Source: Alcanivorax sp. DP30
GTDB taxonomy: Bacteria; Pseudomonadota; Gammaproteobacteria; Pseudomonadales; Alcanivoracaceae
Reading direction: 5' to 3'
Length of the DNA stretch: 64,000 nucleotides
NCBI RefSeq assembly: GCF_009882945.1
Contig: NZ_WTUY01000024.1
Span: forward strand, 98,003 to 162,002
Under the pieces are notes generated by a model, which saw only the letters and a program-made list of their open reading frames with translations, was not told the origin of the DNA and made no database searches. Shown here piece by piece: positions 15,740 to 24,749 of this stretch. The first letter of the stretch is position 1. Each line of letters opens with the position of its first letter. The position numbers and the translations under genes are program-made.

Positions 15740-16252
15740 ATGACCAAGCCTGCGGCAGCCTTTGAGCCCCTGGCCCTGGCGGTGCTGACTGTCAGTGATA
15801 CCCGTACCCCGGAAACGGATACCTCCGGTGATCTGCTGGTGAGCCGCCTGCAAGAGGCTGGCCATGAACTGGTGGCACGTCAGATCGTGAAGGACGATAT
15901 CTATCAGCTGCGCAAGGTGGTGTCGGACTGGATTGCCGATGAGGGGATCCAGGTCATCCTGACCACAGGCGGCACCGGCTTCTCCGGCCGGGATTCCACC
16001 CCGGAGGCACTGTCCGTGTTGTTCGACAAGCATATAGAAGGCTTCGGCGAGCTGTTCCGGCAGGTCAGTGTGGACGATATCGGCACTTCCACGGTGCAGT
16101 CTCGCTGTCTGGCCGGGCTGGCCAACCGGACGGTGATTTTCTGTTTGCCCGGCTCCAACAATGCCTGCGCCACCGGCTGGGATCGGATCATCCGTGAGCA
16201 GCTGGATGCCCGGCATCGTCCCTGCAATTTTGTCGGCCAGGTGAGACGATGA
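15740..16252 (+). CDS. moaB: Molybdenum cofactor biosynthesis protein B
   Basis: This 170-aa MoaB/Mog-domain protein is involved in adenylylation of molybdopterin in molybdenum cofactor synthesis. It has the MoCF signature TTGGTGFSGRDSTPEA at about 74-89 and PGSNNACATGW near the C-terminus. The start ATG 15740 follows AAAAGGAG. The stop overlaps the moeA start by 4 bp (ATGA), giving a two-gene operon. The remaining pathway gene in this window is moaA at 30570; moaC, moaD and moaE are not here. Confidence 0.93.
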   Translation: MTKPAAAFEPLALAVLTVSDTRTPETDTSGDLLVSRLQEAGHELVARQIVKDDIYQLRKVVSDWIADEGIQVILTTGGTGFSGRDSTPEALSVLFDKHIEGFGELFRQVSVDDIGTSTVQSRCLAGLANRTVIFCLPGSNNACATGWDRIIREQLDARHRPCNFVGQVRR

Positions 16253-17481
16253 CTGCGCCGCGTTCGCTGATGCCTGTGTCAGAAGCCCTTGAGCGACTGC
16301 TGGCAGCCGCGAAGCCGTTTCAGGCGGTACAGGAAATTGCCTTGAACGAAGCGCGCGGGCAGTACCTGGCCAGCCCGGTGCGGGCGCGGGTGGATGTGCC
16401 GGCCTTTGATAATGCCGCCGTGGATGGCGTGGCCTTGCGCTACGACGATCTGGACGAGCCTGGTCTCACCCTGCCCATGCATCTGCGTGTCGCGGCGGGT
16501 GATCCTCCGGCGACGCTGATGCCGGGTCAGGTGGCGCGCATTTTTACCGGTGCGCCGGTGCCGGCGGGGGCTGACACGGTGCTGATGCAGGAAGACTGCG
16601 AAATCGCCGATGGCCGGGTACGCCTGCCGGGCAAAGAGAGTGTCACAGCGGGTGACAATATCCGCCCCGCTGGCCAGGATGCCCGTCGCGATGACACGGT
16701 CATTGTGCGTGGCGCGCGATTGACGCCTCAGGCGGTGGGCCTGATCGCGTCAGTGGGTGAGTCCCGTGTGACCATCAACGCGCCACGTATTCTGGTGCTG
16801 ACCACGGGTGATGAGCTGCAGAAACCGGAAGAGGCACCGCTTCCCGGCAAGATCTATGACAGCAATGGTCCCCAACTGGAACAGCTGCTGATCCAGAGTG
16901 GTTTTCCCAATGTGCTACGGGAACATTTGCCGGATGATCCTGAATTGATCCGCAATGCGCTGACCCGTTACCTGACCGATCCGCAGCAACGCCCTGACGT
17001 GATTATTTCCACCGGGGGCGTGTCTGTTGGGGAGGAGGACCACTTGCGGGCAGTGCTTGAGCGTCATGGCAGGCTGGATTTCTGGCGTCTTGCGATCAAG
17101 CCTGGAAAGCCCTTTACCTTCGGTGAGGTGGATGGCCTGCCGTTCTTTGGCTTGCCAGGCAATCCCTCTGCGGTACTGGTGTGTTATCTGATGCTGGTGC
17201 TGCCAACCCTGCGACGCGCTTGCGGTCAGGAAAAGGTGCTGCCGGATCCTGTGCCTTTGCCGGCGAAATTTTCCATCGGCAAGCCTGGTAAACGACAGGA
17301 ATACCTGCGAGTGCGCTGTATTCCCGGCCAGCAATCGCTGGTGCTGGAAAAACATCCCAACCAGAGTTCGGGCATGCTCAGTTCTGCGGTCTGGGCGGAT
17401 GGGCTGGCGGTTGTGCCTGTGAACGAAGCGGTTTTTCCTGGCGACATGCTGGATTATTTTTCCTTTGCGGATTTGCTTTAG
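16249..17481 (+). CDS. moeA: Molybdopterin molybdenumtransferase
   Basis: This enzyme inserts molybdate into adenylylated molybdopterin. It has 410 aa, the normal length. The MoeA N-terminal domain shows DVPAFDNAAVDGVAL, the Mog-like domain shows TTGDEL, YDSNGPQL, STGGVSVGEEDHL and GLPGNPSAVLV, and domain IV is at the C-terminus. It is translationally coupled to moaB. Confidence 0.96.
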   Translation: MTAPRSLMPVSEALERLLAAAKPFQAVQEIALNEARGQYLASPVRARVDVPAFDNAAVDGVALRYDDLDEPGLTLPMHLRVAAGDPPATLMPGQVARIFTGAPVPAGADTVLMQEDCEIADGRVRLPGKESVTAGDNIRPAGQDARRDDTVIVRGARLTPQAVGLIASVGESRVTINAPRILVLTTGDELQKPEEAPLPGKIYDSNGPQLEQLLIQSGFPNVLREHLPDDPELIRNALTRYLTDPQQRPDVIISTGGVSVGEEDHLRAVLERHGRLDFWRLAIKPGKPFTFGEVDGLPFFGLPGNPSAVLVCYLMLVLPTLRRACGQEKVLPDPVPLPAKFSIGKPGKRQEYLRVRCIPGQQSLVLEKHPNQSSGMLSSAVWADGLAVVPVNEAVFPGDMLDYFSFADLL

Positions 17482-17493
17482 GGGTTCAATGGA

Positions 17494-18018
17494 GTGATTG
17501 TTTCGTCCATGACGTTCTTGTTGATCGCTATTGCAGCATCAATGGCGTTTTTCTGGGGTGCTATTATTTTCTTCCTGCGCAAGAAAAAATGGATCGCCAT
17601 GGCAGCGTCTGTTTTTGTTATGCCCGCTCTGTGTCTGGGCGCTGGGCGTTTCTTTCCCATGGTCTACCAAGTGAATGATTGTGACAGCTATCAAACTGGC
17701 GTGTTGCTTTTCCCCAAGGAACAGCAGCATGGATGGTTGTTTTATGGTGCGGGGAGCTATGTTCAAAATCGAGGGGGCGACAGCCTCGTCGTGTTTCCCA
17801 TCGAGTATCGACGACTCGTTCCTGGAATGAATGGCGCAGGAGCGCGCCGGGATCAAGAGCGGGTGTTTTCGATTGCCGCCAACGAACAGAGTCATCTGCC
17901 CATTCAGTCGATTACGTACACCTTCGCCGAGCCACCGGCTTCCCGCGGGGGCGACTATCGAGACAGGGAGACCATTTACGTGATGGAGTGCGCTTCGCGT
18001 CTTTCTTCCGCGACCTGA
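17494..18018 (+). CDS. Hypothetical protein with N-terminal membrane segments
   Basis: I do not recognise this 174-aa protein. It has two hydrophobic N-terminal helices (TFLLIAIAASMAFFWGAIIFFL and WIAMAASVFVMPALCLGA) separated by RKKK, then a polar domain of about 120 residues with two well-separated Cys. The GTG start at 17494 sits 12 bp after moeA; ATG 17509 is an alternative five codons later. It may be part of the moaB-moeA transcript. No motif links it to cofactor synthesis. Confidence 0.5.
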   Translation: MIVSSMTFLLIAIAASMAFFWGAIIFFLRKKKWIAMAASVFVMPALCLGAGRFFPMVYQVNDCDSYQTGVLLFPKEQQHGWLFYGAGSYVQNRGGDSLVVFPIEYRRLVPGMNGAGARRDQERVFSIAANEQSHLPIQSITYTFAEPPASRGGDYRDRETIYVMECASRLSSAT

Positions 18019-18063
18019 TAACTTCTGGCCTATCCGCCTCTTAAAGATTAAAGGATTTTTATT

Positions 18064-18645
18064 ATGACTATCGAATCTGCGCTGTTGGCTCGCGCTGACT
18101 CCAAGTGTGAACTATGTGGCGCGGCCAGTGGCCTCAGCGTGTATCCGGTGCCGCCAACTTCGGATGGTTCTGCTGAGCAGTCTGCCTTGTTGTGTGAAAC
18201 CTGTCAGTACCAGATTGATAACCCGGGCAACGAAGACGCTAACCACTGGCGTTGCCTGAACGACAGCATGTGGAGCCAGCAACCCGCGGTGCAGGTGCTG
18301 GCCTGGCGAATGCTCACGCGGCTGCGCGCAGAGGGTTGGACCCAGGATCTACTCGACATGCTCTATCTCGAAGACGATGTACTGGAATGGGCTCAGGCCA
18401 CCGGGGAAGGAGCTCAGGAAGAACAGGGTGTGCAGCATCGCGATAGCAATGGCGCGGTGCTGGAAGCGGGAGACTCGGTGACGCTGATAAAGGATCTCAA
18501 TGTTAAGGGCGCAAACTTTACCGCCAAGCGCGGTACTCCCGTGCGCAATATCTCTCTGGTACAGGATAATCCGGAGCAGATAGAGGGCCGGGTGGAAGGG
18601 CAGCGGATTGTTATCCTTACCCAGTTTGTGAAGAAGAACGGATGA
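18064..18645 (+). CDS. PhnA/YjdM-type zinc-ribbon protein
   Basis: This 193-aa protein has an N-terminal zinc ribbon (CELCG at about 15-19 and CETC at about 44-47). Its C-terminal PhnA domain reads DSNGAVLEAGDSVTLIKDLNVKGANFTAKRGTPVRNI...VEGQRIVILTQFVKK. Despite the historical name the family is not shown to cleave phosphonates. The start ATG 18064 follows AAAGGA. Its stop overlaps the cobU start by 4 bp, so it is coupled to a B12 gene, an unexpected pairing. Confidence 0.9.
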   Translation: MTIESALLARADSKCELCGAASGLSVYPVPPTSDGSAEQSALLCETCQYQIDNPGNEDANHWRCLNDSMWSQQPAVQVLAWRMLTRLRAEGWTQDLLDMLYLEDDVLEWAQATGEGAQEEQGVQHRDSNGAVLEAGDSVTLIKDLNVKGANFTAKRGTPVRNISLVQDNPEQIEGRVEGQRIVILTQFVKKNG

Positions 18646-19166
18646 AAAAGAGCCTGTTACTTGGTGGTGTACGATCCGGCAAAAGTTCTCTTGCGGAAAC
18701 GTTGGTGGCGGGTCAGGCCGACCCGGTGGTGTATGTGGCCACTGCCACTGCGGGTGATGAAGAGATGAGTGATCGTATTCGTCGTCATCAACGGCGACGC
18801 CCGTCTCGCTGGGGGCTGGTGGAAGAGCCGGTGGGGCTGGGCAGACTGTTGACTCGACAGGCCACCCTGTCGCCACCGCCCTGTGTGCTGATCGACTGCA
18901 TGAGTCTGTGGGTAAGCAATCTGCTGCACGCTGGTGATACGGTGTTTGTCCGTGAGCGCGACCATTTTCTCGCCGCGCTGGAGCGTTATCCGGGTAATGT
19001 GGTGATCGTAAGCAACGAAGTGGGGCTGGGGATTATCGGTATGGACCCGCTTACCCGCCGTTTCGCGGATGAGCTGGGGTGGCTGAATCAGTCGCTGGCC
19101 CGGCGCTGCGACAATGTGTTGATGACGATTGCGGGAATCACCCAGACGCTGAAGGGCGGGGAATAG
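18642..19166 (+). CDS. cobU: Adenosylcobinamide kinase / adenosylcobinamide-phosphate guanylyltransferase
   Basis: This bifunctional enzyme of nucleotide-loop assembly in B12 salvage phosphorylates adenosylcobinamide and then adds GMP. It has 174 aa. The P-loop is GGVRSGKS (residues 8-15), with the family motifs RIRRHQRRRP and LIDCMSLWVSN, and VSNEVGLGIIGMDPLTRRFADELGWLNQ. It overlaps the PhnA-type gene by 4 bp. It is convergent with cobC; the REP doublet at 19175-19335 fills the gap. Confidence 0.95.
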   Translation: MKKSLLLGGVRSGKSSLAETLVAGQADPVVYVATATAGDEEMSDRIRRHQRRRPSRWGLVEEPVGLGRLLTRQATLSPPPCVLIDCMSLWVSNLLHAGDTVFVRERDHFLAALERYPGNVVIVSNEVGLGIIGMDPLTRRFADELGWLNQSLARRCDNVLMTIAGITQTLKGGE

Positions 19167-19174
19167 CGCTTGCC

Positions 19175-19335
19175 GTAGGAGCGTCGCTGGCGGCGCGATA
19201 GCCCAAACCCCGAAAAGAGGGATTGGCTACAGAGGCCGCTGAGATCGCAAAAAGCGTTTTCTCTGTGCCTCAATTCGCTGTGATGAAAATGCGTTTTATC
19301 CTCGCCTGGAATCGCGCCGCCAGCGACGCTCCTAC
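19175..19335. repeat. REP doublet with perfect 25-bp inverted ends
   Basis: The arms 19175-19199 and 19311-19335 are perfect reverse complements. Compared with the doublet at 9263-9402 the central base of each arm has changed in a compensating way (CTCGCGG becomes CTGGCGG on the left, and CGCGAGC becomes CGCCAGC on the right), so pairing is preserved. It lies between the convergent genes cobU and cobC. Confidence 0.85.
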
Positions 19336-19344
19336 AAAAATTGG

Positions 19345-19941
19345 CTAGCCGTGCTTCACCAGACAACTCAGGGTGCCGAATTCGGTTTGATCCAGGCGAA
19401 TCTGTGAACGACAGGCAAACGGAATCTGAAAACCAGCCATGGCGTTACTCGGTGTCAGGCCCAGCACATGGCCGAGTACCATGCGAATGACGCCACCGTG
19501 GCATACCAGAAGCACTTTCTTTCCCGCCAGCTCGTCACTCCATTGCTGCCATGATTGCCCGATGCGCTGGTGAAAATCCTGAATGGTTTCCGCATTGGGT
19601 GGCGCATGGTTTTCTGCATCGCGCCAGAAATTGGCCTGATGGTCGCCATACTCCTGTTCCACCTGCTCCCGGGTTTTTCCTTCCCAGTCGCCGAAACAGA
19701 TTTCCTTGAAGCCTTCTGCCACGCTGAGTGGTGCGTCGATTTTTTCTGACAGTTCAGTGGCAAATTCCCGGCATCGCAGCAGCGGTGAAGAGAGGATGTG
19801 GTCCCAGGTTTCGCCCGCGGCGATGGCGTTGCGCATTTGCTGCCAGCCCAGTTCGCTGAGTGGATCATCCTTGTGGCCGCGGTACATGTGGCCGCCGGCG
19901 GGTTCCCCATGGCGGATCAGATCGAAAGTGGTAGTGGTCAT
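19345..19941 (-). CDS. cobC: Histidine phosphatase, probable alpha-ribazole-5'-phosphate phosphatase
   Basis: This histidine phosphatase has the catalytic LIRHGEP at the N-terminus and LVCHGGVIRMVLGH later. The start is ATG 19941 (MTTTTFDLIRHGE, 198 aa); an ATG 11 codons upstream would overlap cobT. It lies 4 bp after the end of cobT, which makes the substrate alpha-ribazole phosphate in the lower-ligand branch of B12 synthesis. The function is inferred from this neighbourhood, because the fold alone also fits other phosphatases. Confidence 0.82.
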   Translation of the reverse strand: MTTTTFDLIRHGEPAGGHMYRGHKDDPLSELGWQQMRNAIAAGETWDHILSSPLLRCREFATELSEKIDAPLSVAEGFKEICFGDWEGKTREQVEQEYGDHQANFWRDAENHAPPNAETIQDFHQRIGQSWQQWSDELAGKKVLLVCHGGVIRMVLGHVLGLTPSNAMAGFQIPFACRSQIRLDQTEFGTLSCLVKHG

Positions 19942-19945
19942 GGGC

Positions 19946-21001
19946 TTACTCGTCTGCGTTGCTGACGCCGGCATCGGCGAAGGTGGCCATATGATTATGC
20001 AGGGCGCAGGCGCTGCGGATCAGGGGGACGGCAACGGCGGCGCCGCTGCCTTCGCCAAGACGCATGCCCAGATCCAGCAATGGGTCGGCGTTCATGGCCT
20101 GCAATACGCGCTGATGGCCGGGTTCTTTTGAGCGGTGGGCGAACAATAGCCAGTCTGCCAGTTGCGGGCGCAGGCGCAGGGCACTCAGGGCGGCAACAGA
20201 AACAATAAAGCCATCCACCAGAACGGGAATGCCTCGCACCGCGCAGCCGATAAAGGCCCCGGCGATGGCAGCAATTTCAAAGCCGCCCAGCGATGCCAGG
20301 CAGCCCAGCGGTTCCTGCGAAACACCGTGGCGGGACAGCGCCCGTTCAATGACCGTTATCTTGTGACGTACGCCGTCCTGGTCCAGCCCCGTGCCGGGGC
20401 CTGCCAGCTCATGGGCTGAAGCTCCTAGCAAAGCACAGGCCAGCGCGCTGGCACTGGTGGTGTTGCCAATGCCCATGTCTCCCGCAATAAAAAGTTGGCA
20501 GCCGTTATCGGCGGCGCGTTGGGCAGCCCTGTCGCCGGCGAGCAGTGCCCGTTGTAGTTGGGCGTCGCTCATGGCTGCTTGTGCAGCGAGGTTGGCGGTA
20601 CCGGGTGCGATTATCTCATCAATAACACCGTCGGTGAGCGGTGGCGGACTGACGGTGCCCAGGTTGATCACCTCCAGCTGCGCATTGAGCGCGCGGGCCA
20701 TCACGCTGATGGCGGCGCCACCGGAGACAAAGTTGGCAATCATCTGCCCGGTGACCGCTTGGGGAAACAGGGAAATTCCTTCGGCACATACGCCGTGATC
20801 GGCGGCGAACACCGCAATATTGATTCGCTCGGCAGAGGGTTGGTGGTTGCGTTGTAAACTGGCCATGGTGATGGCGATCTGCTCAAGCTGGCCCAGCGAG
20901 CCGGCAGGTTTCGTCAGTTGCCCCTGACGGACTTGCGCAGATTTTTTGTGCGCGTCGCTGGGTGTGGCGATGGGCTGTTGCCAGGGAAGAGGGCTAGTCA
21001 C
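19946..21001 (-). CDS. cobT: Nicotinate-nucleotide--dimethylbenzimidazole phosphoribosyltransferase
   Basis: This enzyme activates dimethylbenzimidazole to alpha-ribazole phosphate. A GTG start at 21001 behind AAGGGA gives 351 aa, the normal family length; an upstream in-frame ATG at 21076 would add 25 Pro/Cys-rich residues and is less likely. Motifs seen: [27 protein letters not shown], the Gly-rich nucleotide region, and the catalytic Glu in RLGEGSGAA near the C-terminus. It reads with btuB and the intervening lipoprotein, though a hairpin at 21103-21123 may reduce read-through. Confidence 0.94.
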   Translation of the reverse strand: MTSPLPWQQPIATPSDAHKKSAQVRQGQLTKPAGSLGQLEQIAITMASLQRNHQPSAERINIAVFAADHGVCAEGISLFPQAVTGQMIANFVSGGAAISVMARALNAQLEVINLGTVSPPPLTDGVIDEIIAPGTANLAAQAAMSDAQLQRALLAGDRAAQRAADNGCQLFIAGDMGIGNTTSASALACALLGASAHELAGPGTGLDQDGVRHKITVIERALSRHGVSQEPLGCLASLGGFEIAAIAGAFIGCAVRGIPVLVDGFIVSVAALSALRLRPQLADWLLFAHRSKEPGHQRVLQAMNADPLLDLGMRLGEGSGAAVAVPLIRSACALHNHMATFADAGVSNADE

Positions 21002-21099
21002 AATGAAATCCCTTGTGGGCGGAGAAGGAAAGCCGCAAATCCTCGGCGGGCACGCCAGAGGTGTCAAGTTGGCCAAGATGGCGAACCGGCATGCGGGGT

Positions 21100-21123
21100 A
21101 AAGGGAGGCGTGGATCGCCTCCC
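21100..21123 (-). terminator. Hairpin between the lipoprotein gene and cobT
   Basis: GGGAGGCG (21103-21110) and CGCCTCCC (21116-21123) form a perfect 8-bp stem with a 5-base loop, followed by TTT on the minus strand. It lies 13 bp after the lipoprotein stop codon. It could be a weak terminator or a processing site inside the btuB operon. Confidence 0.6.
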
Positions 21124-21135
21124 GGATTGTTTGGG

Positions 21136-22308
21136 TTAACGCTCGGCAAACGCCAGTCCGATGGGGAGCAGGCTGGTGCTGACAAAACCGGATTGGCTAT
21201 CTGTATTGGTGTTGATGACGCGCAGGCCGGGCTTGCTGCTGGTAGCATCGGCCACCCAAAGATTGCCCTGTGGCCCCAGACCCGCAGCGCGAAGGTCCAT
21301 GCTTGCCAGTCCGGAGATGGCGCCATCGGCCACGACGCCGGTGGTGGGATTGAAGGCACGCAGGGTGATGTTCTGCCAGCCGGCGTAGCCCAGGTAATAG
21401 CCTTTGCTCTCATCAACAATGACGATGCTGCTGATCAGGCCGGTGCTGGCGGTGTCATCCACGCGTTGCTCCACGGCGTAGGTGTCCACATCAACCACAT
21501 CGATGCCGCCGCTATATTCCGGGGTATAGACGCCCTGGTGCTGTACCAGCAGACCCAGTTGATCATGCCAGGTCAGGCCCATAGGGTTCTTGCCGATCAG
21601 GGGAATCCCTTTCAGGCTGCCGCTATCCATGCCGGTATCGATTTCCATATCGGTGGTGGTGTCGAAAACGGCCAGGTAGGCGGTGTTGCTGGGTTGCCAT
21701 GCGCTGTCCAGGCGCTGCAGTGTGATGAACAGCTTGCCGTTGACGATGGTGGCGTCAGACATGTTCGGCGCGCCCTGGGTATCTGCCGGCAGGTAGGCGG
21801 AAAGATCCAGCTCGCCGATCTTGAAGTCCGCCTCATTGCTGGCGGAGGGGTTAACGATCCAGGCCTTGTCACTGTCGTAGCGAATCAGATACGCCTTGTC
21901 CGGCTGGGCGAACACCAGGGTATAGGGGTTGCTGGAATTGGCATCCCCGGCGTCGACAGTGGAGTAGGTCCACTCGAAAACAGCGGGGTTGTTCAAATTC
22001 ACTTTGTTGACCCGGTCGGTTTGGAAGCGCTCATACAGGTAGTAATCGGTGCCGTCGGTGGAAACTCCGATATCCGAAATGGTGGGGTGATAGCTGCCGG
22101 AGCTGGTCTTGTCCGCCACACTCACCAGTTCAACGGCGCCGGAGCTGTAATCCGAGGCGGCCGTCGCCACTACCACAATGCCTTCGCGGGCGGACACTTG
22201 TGCCGGTGCTGGATCGTCGGAGTCTCCACCGCAGGCAGCGAGAGCCAGAGACAGGCTGGCAAGAACAAGGGGGCGCAGGGGGTTGCGGCGAAGCGCGTCA
22301 AAGGTCAT
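21136..22308 (-). CDS. Predicted beta-propeller lipoprotein of the btuB operon
   Basis: This 390-aa protein starts at ATG 22308 behind GAGGA; an upstream ATG at 22323 lacks a ribosome site. The lipobox is LAAC (Cys26). The rest is repeating beta-strand units typical of a propeller ([59 protein letters not shown]), without clear enzyme motifs. Its place between btuB and cobT, behind the cobalamin riboswitch, suggests a role in corrinoid capture at the outer membrane. BtuG, a propeller lipoprotein partnered with BtuB in Bacteroidetes, is a functional analogy only; no homology is shown here. Confidence 0.72.
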   Translation of the reverse strand: MTFDALRRNPLRPLVLASLSLALAACGGDSDDPAPAQVSAREGIVVVATAASDYSSGAVELVSVADKTSSGSYHPTISDIGVSTDGTDYYLYERFQTDRVNKVNLNNPAVFEWTYSTVDAGDANSSNPYTLVFAQPDKAYLIRYDSDKAWIVNPSASNEADFKIGELDLSAYLPADTQGAPNMSDATIVNGKLFITLQRLDSAWQPSNTAYLAVFDTTTDMEIDTGMDSGSLKGIPLIGKNPMGLTWHDQLGLLVQHQGVYTPEYSGGIDVVDVDTYAVEQRVDDTASTGLISSIVIVDESKGYYLGYAGWQNITLRAFNPTTGVVADGAISGLASMDLRAAGLGPQGNLWVADATSSKPGLRVINTNTDSQSGFVSTSLLPIGLAFAER

Positions 22309-22329
22309 GGGGGTTCCTCGCATTAACGA

Positions 22330-24324
22330 TCACAGTGTGTGTTGGAGATTGATGAAAAAGCCGCGCCCCGTGCTGGGGAAGCGATTGAAATCCTGATACA
22401 GCTCGTCCGTGAGGTTCTGCACTTCCAGCCGTAATTCCGTTTTGCTGCGATGGTTCCAGGCGTGTTGCCAGCCAAGAGCGGCATCCACGGTGTTGCGTGG
22501 GTCGGCCTTGAGCAGATTGGGTGAGTCGTAATAAAGCTCGTCGGCGTAGTGCCAGGTCAGGTCGAGGGTAAACGGTGCCAGGCGCCATTGGCTGTTGAGG
22601 GTGCCGATGCGGTGATAGATTCCCGGTAAGCGTTTGGTTTGCTGATCGGCTATCTGCTCGGAGAGGTTTTCCGAATCCTGGAAAGTGGCATTGGCGGTGA
22701 GGGTCCAGTTGTCCATCAGGTCGTACTGCGCTTCCAGCTCAATTCCTTCTATTTCTGCTTCCACATTGATGTAGCGACCCACGCCGCGGGCGTCATAGAT
22801 TGCGGTGATGGCCGGGTCCAGGCGTCGCAGGAAGCCGGTGACTTCAAGATGACCTCGGCTCACCAGTAATCGCGCGCTGATGTCGCCGTTCAGGGACTCT
22901 TCCGCTTGCAGTTCCGGGTTACCGATAAACAGACCCTGCTGGCCATACTGTTCCAGCAGGGTGGGGATGCGCACCTGACGGGCCAGGTTGGCGTAGAGCC
23001 ACAGGAAGTCGGTGGCTGCCCAGCGGCTGCCCAGTTGCCAGGCGCGATAACGTTCATTGCGGTCGGTGGCGATGCGCTGGTTATTACCATCAATGCTTTC
23101 GCTTTCATCGCTGACGTTGAACTGTCGAACGGCAACCTGGGTACGCAGGCGGTCGGCTTCGCTGTGCCATTCGTGGCTCAGGGAAGAGGCAATAAAACGG
23201 CGCTGGCGTTGGGTGTCCGGTTCCTGTTGCAGCTGATCGCGCTGGTCCATGTCGTACCAGGCGATGTCCAGGGCTGCACTGAGTTGATGGTTGCCCTGGT
23301 GCCAGGTGGCGCTGTTGTTGAAAGCAATCTGATCGACCTGGGTGAGCAGGTCGTAGGTACCGGTGCCGACCCGGCCATTGAGGTCCTGATAGGTTTCTTC
23401 GCTGTCGCCCACCAGCAGACGGTGACTGCTGTGCAGGTTGCCGTTCAGCCAGCTGCTGTCCTGGTAATGGAGCTGGGCGCGTCGTTGTTCGGTGTTCAGT
23501 CGGGCGCGGTTGTTGGCCCAGTTCTGAATGCTGGGGATGCCCTTGTCCTTGTCTGACCATTGCAGCAGGGCGTTCAGATTACGGGATGGGGTGAACTGAT
23601 AGCCCAGCTTCATGCTGCCGTCATTCTGGGTGACATCCGCATTGCGACGGGTGCTTTCTTCGCCGTCCTGCGGATTAAACCACTGCGGCTCGTTGGGGTA
23701 GCTGAAGTCGTTGTCGGCCTGTTGCCGATTCAGGGAAACCCAGTAATGGAACCGATCCTGGCTGCCGCTGTTGAACAGACCGTAACGCTGTGTGCCGAAC
23801 GATCCTGTGCCCAGACTGATGCGTGTCTCGTCCACGCTGTCCTGGCCGAGTGATTCCATTGCAACGATGCCGCCCACCCCTGCCTGGGCGTAACGGGCGG
23901 GGGCGTTGCCAGGATAGACCTGAATCTCGGCAATATCGTGGAGGGTGTAAAAACTCAGATCGACACCACCGTAGATCGGGTCGTTGAGCAGCATGCCGTC
24001 CAGATAAACTTGTACCTGTTTGCTCGTAGAGCCGCGAATGGAGACCGTGGAATAGCTGCCGAGTCCGCCACTTTCCCGAACCTGAACGCCGGTCTGGGTG
24101 CTCAGGGTATCGGCCAGGGTGGTGGTGGTATTCTCGAACTGTTCCCGTTCAATCACCCGAACCACGCTGGTTTCCTCGTAGGGGGTCAATTCTGCGGCAC
24201 GATTGAGGGGTTTGTCTGTCACAACCACAGGCGCCAGCACGTTGTCGCCGGACACATCGGCGAGGCACGATAGCGGGCTACCGAGCAGGCACAGGGAAAC
24301 CAGTGTGTACGTTGGCCGTGTCAT
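22330..24324 (-). CDS. btuB: TonB-dependent vitamin B12 receptor
   Basis: This outer-membrane corrinoid receptor has 664 aa. The start is ATG 24324 behind AGAGG. A signal peptide ending near SCLA is followed by the plug domain (VVRVIEREQFENTTTTLADTLSTQTGVQVRESGG, then VSIRGSTSKQVQVYLDGMLLND). A 22-strand barrel follows and ends with the C-terminal strand GRGFFINLQHTL. Plug features and its position behind a cobalamin riboswitch both support B12. It heads a leftward operon with the lipoprotein, cobT and cobC. Confidence 0.95.
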   Translation of the reverse strand: MTRPTYTLVSLCLLGSPLSCLADVSGDNVLAPVVVTDKPLNRAAELTPYEETSVVRVIEREQFENTTTTLADTLSTQTGVQVRESGGLGSYSTVSIRGSTSKQVQVYLDGMLLNDPIYGGVDLSFYTLHDIAEIQVYPGNAPARYAQAGVGGIVAMESLGQDSVDETRISLGTGSFGTQRYGLFNSGSQDRFHYWVSLNRQQADNDFSYPNEPQWFNPQDGEESTRRNADVTQNDGSMKLGYQFTPSRNLNALLQWSDKDKGIPSIQNWANNRARLNTEQRRAQLHYQDSSWLNGNLHSSHRLLVGDSEETYQDLNGRVGTGTYDLLTQVDQIAFNNSATWHQGNHQLSAALDIAWYDMDQRDQLQQEPDTQRQRRFIASSLSHEWHSEADRLRTQVAVRQFNVSDESESIDGNNQRIATDRNERYRAWQLGSRWAATDFLWLYANLARQVRIPTLLEQYGQQGLFIGNPELQAEESLNGDISARLLVSRGHLEVTGFLRRLDPAITAIYDARGVGRYINVEAEIEGIELEAQYDLMDNWTLTANATFQDSENLSEQIADQQTKRLPGIYHRIGTLNSQWRLAPFTLDLTWHYADELYYDSPNLLKADPRNTVDAALGWQHAWNHRSKTELRLEVQNLTDELYQDFNRFPSTGRGFFINLQHTL

Positions 24325-24450
24325 GACGCCTCTGATACGCATGCATGCAAAAAGGCCCGGCCTCCAGAGAGGTCGAGCGATGTGCTAGCTACCAAAGGGG
24401 AAAAGATTGGAGTACCCCACGCTTCCGCCCACCGCAGTCGCGTTGATAGC

Positions 24451-24652
24451 CGGTGGCAGGCCGGTCTCCGGGCTCTCGGCTGGACGAAAAAAAGCATCGT
24501 CCGGAGTGAACGCCTTCCCGCTTGCGCAGTGGCTGGCCGCTGGCCTGTTCACTCCTTCACCGATTACCGTTGCGGGGGCAGCGCTGGCTTTTCACCAGTC
24601 TTCCCGTTTAATCTCCGCTCCTGAAACCGGGAGCGGCGACACCTGCCACGGA
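24451..24652 (-). promoter_or_regulatory. Cobalamin (AdoCbl) riboswitch upstream of btuB
   Basis: On the minus strand the 5' stem CGTGGCAGG (from 24651) pairs with the 3' CCTGCCACCGG (to 24451). The conserved core GTGAAAAGCCAGCGCTGCCC and CCGCAACGGTAA are present, and the B12 box reads GAGCCCGGAGACCGGCCTGCC near the 3' end. It lies about 125 bp upstream of the btuB ATG. It is expected to shut off the btuB operon when B12 is plentiful. The divergent btuFCD genes are not downstream of it. Confidence 0.96.
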
Positions 24653-24749
24653 TAAAATTCGATGGCGGCAATCCTAGAGCCCGCGGGCGAAAAGTCAATC
24701 TCTGGCGGCCACACAAAGGCCAGGCCGTGAATGTTGGGGAAGTCTTCAA

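Noticed and set aside
15518..16216. 232-aa minus-strand open frame opposite moaB
   Set aside because: moaB motifs and coupling to moeA are clear on the plus strand.
21013..22326. 437-aa plus-strand open frame opposite the lipoprotein gene
   Set aside because: The opposite strand has a signal peptide, a lipobox and a good ribosome site, and sits in the btuB operon.
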